Assembly: GCF_028858725.1 (NCBI RefSeq)
Contig: NC_084763.1
Location: 52,460,152 to 52,524,151 of the forward strand
Origin: Colius striatus
Taxonomy: Eukaryota > Chordata > Aves > Coliiformes > Coliidae
Reading direction: 5' to 3'
DNA length: 64,000 nt
Shown piece after piece: positions 59,761 through 64,000 of the stretch. Position 1 is the first letter of the stretch. Each line of letters starts with the position of its first letter. Made by a program: the position numbers and the translations under genes. A model generated the notes under the pieces. That model was not told where the DNA came from and did not search any database. It worked only from the letters and a program-made list of their open reading frames with translations.

Positions 59761-62700
59761 CTCTCTGGGTGCAGTTATACAAAGGGTTTTATTTCCAATG
59801 AGAAAGCCAGTTTAAGCCCAGCAGTTTCCTGCCTGCTCTGCCCTCTTGTTCTTGCTCCTTCATCACAGTTCGCTCTCCACTTGATTGTGCGAATGCAGCT
59901 GTTAGTGGGTTGTGTTCTAAATTGGATCACAGAGATAACTTCTGTGTGCATAAGGCTTATGTGTGTATGTGTATGTATGCAAGTATAAACAGCATTGTAT
60001 TCTTTTTCTGTTTTTTTTTAAAAAGGATCATTTCAGTGATTTGATTTATAACGTGGCCCACAAGGAATCGAATTAGCACAGTCGAGGAGCCAGCAAACAG
60101 TGGCACAGAGGTAGGAACAAGCTGCTGAGCTGGGGGCAGGGTGCAGGAAACTCTTAAAGCAGCTTTGTAACATGGGTTTGTTACTGTATAAACCGTGTAG
60201 AGCACCTAAATTAAACAGCCAGAACAGAAAGCTGGAATGGACTGCAGAGTAGTCAGGCTCGTCATTACTGGAGATAAGGCTTTATCTTTAGGAAGAAAAG
60301 GGGTGGTCTCTTAATAAGCTCTTTCCTCTAGGTGTCTGCTGTTCATTTGAGACATCGAAATCACAGGCTGTTTAGCTATTCAGAATATGATTGTGTGAAT
60401 CCTACTGGGCTTATGAAGCATGTTGGTCTTTCAGTGCTAGTAAAAACGCTAATAATAACTGGTTCATGCCTCCGGCCTTGGGTGCTACTGTCAATTAGCA
60501 TCAGAACAGAGATTTATTTAAACAAATTATTTCTGTAGATGCTTTCCCTTATGGCTTGCAAAGAAGAGCTTCACGACAGAGCATATCTGATTCAGTGATA
60601 CCTGCCTGTGTGTGCAAACAAATGGCAGAGAAAGAAAATGCCATCCTTGCCTTCATAGCTCTCCACATTCTTAAAGGAGCTGCCGAGCTGTGGAGACTAC
60701 ATACAGAATTATAAGTCTTTCTCTGACCTGTAAGCCTTTTAAATGTCTTGTCTGAGTCACGGGAAAAAAATACTAATACCTCCTAACATGAGTAGTTTTA
60801 GACCAAAGTGACAAAGCTGTGTGTCACACTCTCCCTTCTCCTCCACTCAGCTTGCCACACTGAGCTTTAAACTGTCGTCACTGGTCACCCAAATCGCCAG
60901 TCATTATGCGTGTCACTGGACATTTCTCATGAGTGTCGTGGCAGGCTCGTGGTGAAGGCAAGCATTGCTGAATTTGATTGCATTTGTTTTGTGCTAGGGC
61001 TTTCTCTGAGAGCAGACTTTTAATTTAACTGATACATTTTATGGATTAATTGAAGTGCTGAAGAAGCGGGAAGGACTCGAACGACTCACCAAGAAAAAAT
61101 AACTCATGACTTTACAGAGGAAAACAGAAGAATGAGAAGATAATAACTGTCATTATTAGCCTGGTGCTTATAGCATTTTAATAGCCTTTTCTTCACAAAA
61201 TTTCAGTATTTACTCTTGGGAACACAGAATGATTCTAACGGAAACATTTAAACTAATCTCCCAGTCTAGACTTTAAATACAAATCCTTTTTACAAACGTT
61301 ACATGCAGTATCAGGTCTTCTCTTCTAATGGTTTAAGAAGCAGAATAAAAACAAGTATTCAGATTTCCCACATTGTTAAAACTGATTGGAATCATTTAAG
61401 TATTCTGTCTTGAAAGTAACATATCTCTTAAATATGCATGTTAAATAATCATAATCCCATTCTCGTTAGTGCATTTTTAATCTTATTATTCTTTCTAAAG
61501 ACACATTTCTCTTGACTGAAAGAAACTAATAATTTATCTGAAGACAGAATTCTGAGATTGTTTTTTGCAAAGTAAGTTATCATCTGCTGTTGTTCTCAAA
61601 AGGACCAAAGCCACAAGCTACTTGTAATTAGTGGCCAGTATTTGCACAGCTTTTACAAGTCTCAGTGGAATAGATCACCTGTTTTTAAAAGGTTTTGGAA
61701 GGCTCTTGTAAGAAGTCTGAGCAAGAGGAGCCAGAGATGGATTTGGAAAGGGATCATTCTTCATAAGAAATTCTGAATTATGAAAAATAAGATCAAAATA
61801 ACAAATGCTTCTCTTGGAAGCTGATCATTGTATCAGATCAACTTAAGAGGCTTAGAATGGAATGAAGCAAGATGAAGTAGATATGGAAAATGCAGAATGG
61901 GTCAGAAGGGAAGGAGAATTTGGAAATTAAGGGGACTTGAGTATTGCTGACCTCACATTCTAAAAAACCTTTTAGCCTGCTTTTAAAATAATACTACCTT
62001 ATTGAACTCTTCATTTGCCCCTAGTTTCTGGGGATACATTGCATCTTTAAACTTTGTTCTACAATCTTATGAGTAGGCAACTTTTAAAATCCAAAGCTAG
62101 TATTTTTGTGCAGTAAATTTTGAGGTTTGAAAGCCAGAATGTAGATACACACGGCAACAAGAAGAATTTATGCTATGAATACTGGTGTGCAAACCAACAG
62201 ATTAAGAAAATAAGGTCGAGGGAAGAAACTGATCTCTACGAGGTTCAGTTACTCCAGCAAAACAAAGCAACTGATAAATTAACTAGCCCATGACTTTCTC
62301 TGTACTTTCTCATTCTTTAGAAGACACTTTTTTTGGCTCTGTGATCAAGTGGGATGAGCATTTTTTAAGATTATCAGAATGAACAATTAAACACTCCTGT
62401 TTGAGAAGGGGGAATTAAAAAGATTTCACATCAGATACTGTTGGTTAAGTTGTTATTTCCTGGCAAATGGGTTTAGGTGTCTTTTCAGAAAACAGAGCCG
62501 GAGGCAGAATCATGATCCTAGTAGCCCAGTGGGCATGCATATGGGATATGGAAACACGAGTTTAAATATCAACCTAATTAATATTTAAAGAGTTCGTACA
62601 AAAGGGAATGGTTTCAATACAAGAGAACACCTAGGACCACTCTATACTTTATGAGTTGGAAAATTGATAATGGTTATGTTAGTTCAAGTCTATACTCTGA

Positions 62701-63189
62701 ATTAAGCAGAGCATATATAAAACCACATCTTAGCTATTCCCATAGAGTATCCAAGGCAGTGCAGTGATTTTGTAAATGCTGCTTAGCTGCTCCTGGGTGA
62801 AATCAGGTGCACACAAGATTGGCATTGGGGCTGCTTTTTTTTTTTCTTTAATTGGAAAAACTATTTTCTGAACTTGATTCAGTTCATGGATGAGTGAAAC
62901 TGTCTTTTCTTAAAGAGAAGATTCTCATAGTGAGTTATCTTCCAGGGAGAGGAAACAGATGGGCTGTTCCAAGGAGCCTGACCGTAGCGGAGAAAAGTGA
63001 TTTAGCGCTGGTAATTTGTATTGCTAAGCTATTAAGTCTCCATCTAATTTCTCATCTAGCGTACACGTTTAACGTTAATTTAAGCAAGGAAAGAACGAAA
63101 GGTCCAAGGGAAACAGCTTAAAAACCGCGTTCATATTGACAAAACGCTGGAGTGATCTCAGGGTGAAACAGGTTACAACAATCAAACCC
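59761..63189. other. Noncoding upstream region of the terminal CpG island
   Basis: AT-rich unique DNA with a GTAT/TGTG simple stretch near 59942-59985. Some blocks (about 60030-60110, 60840-61110) look CNE-like, with ATTAATTG and homeodomain-type sites. No gene is recognised. Confidence 0.35.
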
Positions 63190-63765
63190 AGCCGTAAGGA
63201 ATTAATAACCGCCGCATTCTAAAGTGAAGCCGGTGCGTGCGGGCTCCAGGCCAGCGGCGCTGCGGGAGCTGCTGTGTGCCACCGGCCCTTCCCGCCGCCG
63301 CTCCCCTCCGGCGGGCACCACACAGGAGGGACGGGTGACCCCGAGGGCGCGCCTGGTACCGGGTGCTGAGGCGGCGGCCGCCCCTCGGGACCCTGCTCCC
63401 CGCCTGAGCGAACGCTGCTCGGGGCGGGAGCCGCACGGCCCGCTCCCGTCCCCCGGGCCGGGGGGCGTGTGTGGCATTGCCCTCAGGGGTTACCGCGGGT
63501 GACAGAGGCCTCGGGAAGGGCGAGGGCGCTCTGCGGCGCCGGGCGGCCCGGCCGGGCGCGCGGGGGAGGCGGCGGCAGGAAGCGGCCGGGCGGGGGAAGG
63601 GCCGCCAGGCGGCGCGGGGCGGGGCGGGCGCGCGAACGCCGCCGGTCGCGCGGACAGAGCTCGCGCCAGGGCCTCCCGCGCCCGCCCCGCTGCCCGCGGG
63701 CCCCGCCGTCACCCGCCCCTCCGCAGCGCCTCCACTGCGCCAGCGCCGGCCGTTGCCGGGGTACC

Positions 63766-63796
63766 CGACGTCACGGGCTGCGCGGGCGGCCATTGG
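63766..63796 (+). promoter_or_regulatory. CRE-like site and inverted CCAAT box
   Basis: CGACGTCACG (63766-63775) differs by one base from the full palindromic CRE TGACGTCA. ATTGG (63792-63796) is an inverted CCAAT box of NF-Y type. They are 16 bp apart and about 160-190 bp before the start codon, a usual arrangement for CREB/ATF and NF-Y in CpG-island promoters. Confidence 0.5.
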
Positions 63797-63954
63797 TCAG
63801 GCGGAGGGGGGGGACCCCACCCCCCGGCCCGGTGGGACTCGCTGCCGGCGGGGCCGGGCCTGTCTCCTTCCAGCTCAGTGCGTAGCTGCAGCCGGGGCGT
63901 GCGCGGCTGCAGCGGAGCCTCCCCGGCCACGTCCTCGCCGCCGCTGCCGGGGTC

Positions 63955-64000
63955 ATGGGCCGCCCGCGGCCCGCGCCGCGTCTCCGGCTGCTGCCGCTCC
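63955..64000 (+). CDS. First 15 codons of an unidentified gene, probable signal peptide (partial)
   Basis: The ATG at 63955 is preceded by an in-frame stop at 63883-63885, has G at -3 and G at +4 (strong Kozak), and no other ATG lies between that stop and it. The visible N-terminus, MGRPRPAPRLRLLPL, has a basic Arg/Pro-rich start running into a Leu-rich segment, as in the n- and h-regions of a signal peptide. It therefore probably encodes a secreted or membrane protein. The frame is open to the window edge. Fifteen residues are too few to name the gene. The placement within a CpG island with CRE-like and CCAAT elements supports a real first coding exon. Confidence 0.6.
   Translation, partial: MGRPRPAPRLRLLPL

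Larger units (their letters stand above)
63190..64000 (+). promoter_or_regulatory. CpG-island promoter at the right edge
   Basis: Abrupt switch to very GC-rich, CpG-dense DNA that continues to the window end. It contains GC boxes, a CRE-like element and an inverted CCAAT box upstream of a start codon in strong Kozak context. It has no TATA box near the expected start, as is usual for CpG-island promoters. Frames of 90-200 codons on both strands are compositional. Confidence 0.85.

Noticed and set aside
61063-61090. GGACTCGAACGACTC, which reads like a tRNA B box on the minus strand
   Set aside because: No matching A box, anticodon arm or acceptor stem could be folded around it.
63182-63793. 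Minus-strand 203-codon frame suggesting a bidirectional promoter
   Set aside because: Low-complexity Arg/Ala/Pro composition from GC-rich DNA. No evidence for a second transcript.

Overview
This is vertebrate nuclear DNA, almost certainly from a bird. The evidence is five CR1 LINE fragments with the avian-type 3' end, one solitary LTR of a very common avian ERVL-like family, generally AT-rich DNA with few recognisable transposons, no L1- or Alu-like elements, and GC-rich, CpG-dense islands at both ends. There is no bacterial-style coding. Almost every open frame in the window is a chance frame in noncoding or CpG-rich DNA. No gene in the middle 59 kb can be supported from sequence alone.

Layout. 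0-5 kb: a complete tRNA-Asn(GTT) gene lies inside a CpG island (about 0.7-1.8 kb). It is followed by unique, stop-poor, possibly conserved sequence, a small CpG patch (2.8-2.9 kb) and a second large CpG island (3.3-4.2 kb) with tandem GC boxes. This looks like the regulatory flank of a developmental gene or genes whose exons I cannot identify. 5-59 kb: a gene desert containing homopolymers, a long pyrimidine tract (10.1-10.3 kb), CR1 fragments at 26.4, 46.7, 48.1, 53.3 and 56.2 kb, a solo ERVL-like LTR at 27.6-28.7 kb with 5-bp target duplications, and a T-rich strand-asymmetric block at 48.6-51.5 kb. It also holds several candidate regulatory sequences: GATA sites plus a TATA box at 36.7 kb, a CpG blip beside an octamer site at 40.2-40.3 kb, and CTCF-like motifs at 44.8 and 58.1 kb in convergent orientation. 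59.5-64 kb: a small GC-rich patch at 59.6 kb, then a strong CpG-island promoter (63.2 kb to the end) with CRE-like and CCAAT elements. It ends in the start codon and first 15 codons of a plus-strand gene whose N-terminus resembles a signal peptide; the gene runs out of the window and cannot be named.

The elements do not form an operon or pathway. The tRNA gene is transcribed by Pol III from its internal A and B boxes. The right-hand gene should be transcribed by Pol II from the terminal CpG island, and the desert between plausibly holds its, or the left-hand locus's, distant regulatory elements. I found no convincing novel biological system. The most interesting items are the two CR1 copies with internal deletions joining coding sequence to the 3' end, the approximately 47-bp repeat array inside the LTR, the convergent CTCF-like pair, a perfect 12-bp-arm hairpin at 16.98 kb, and the strand-asymmetric 48.6-51.5 kb block.
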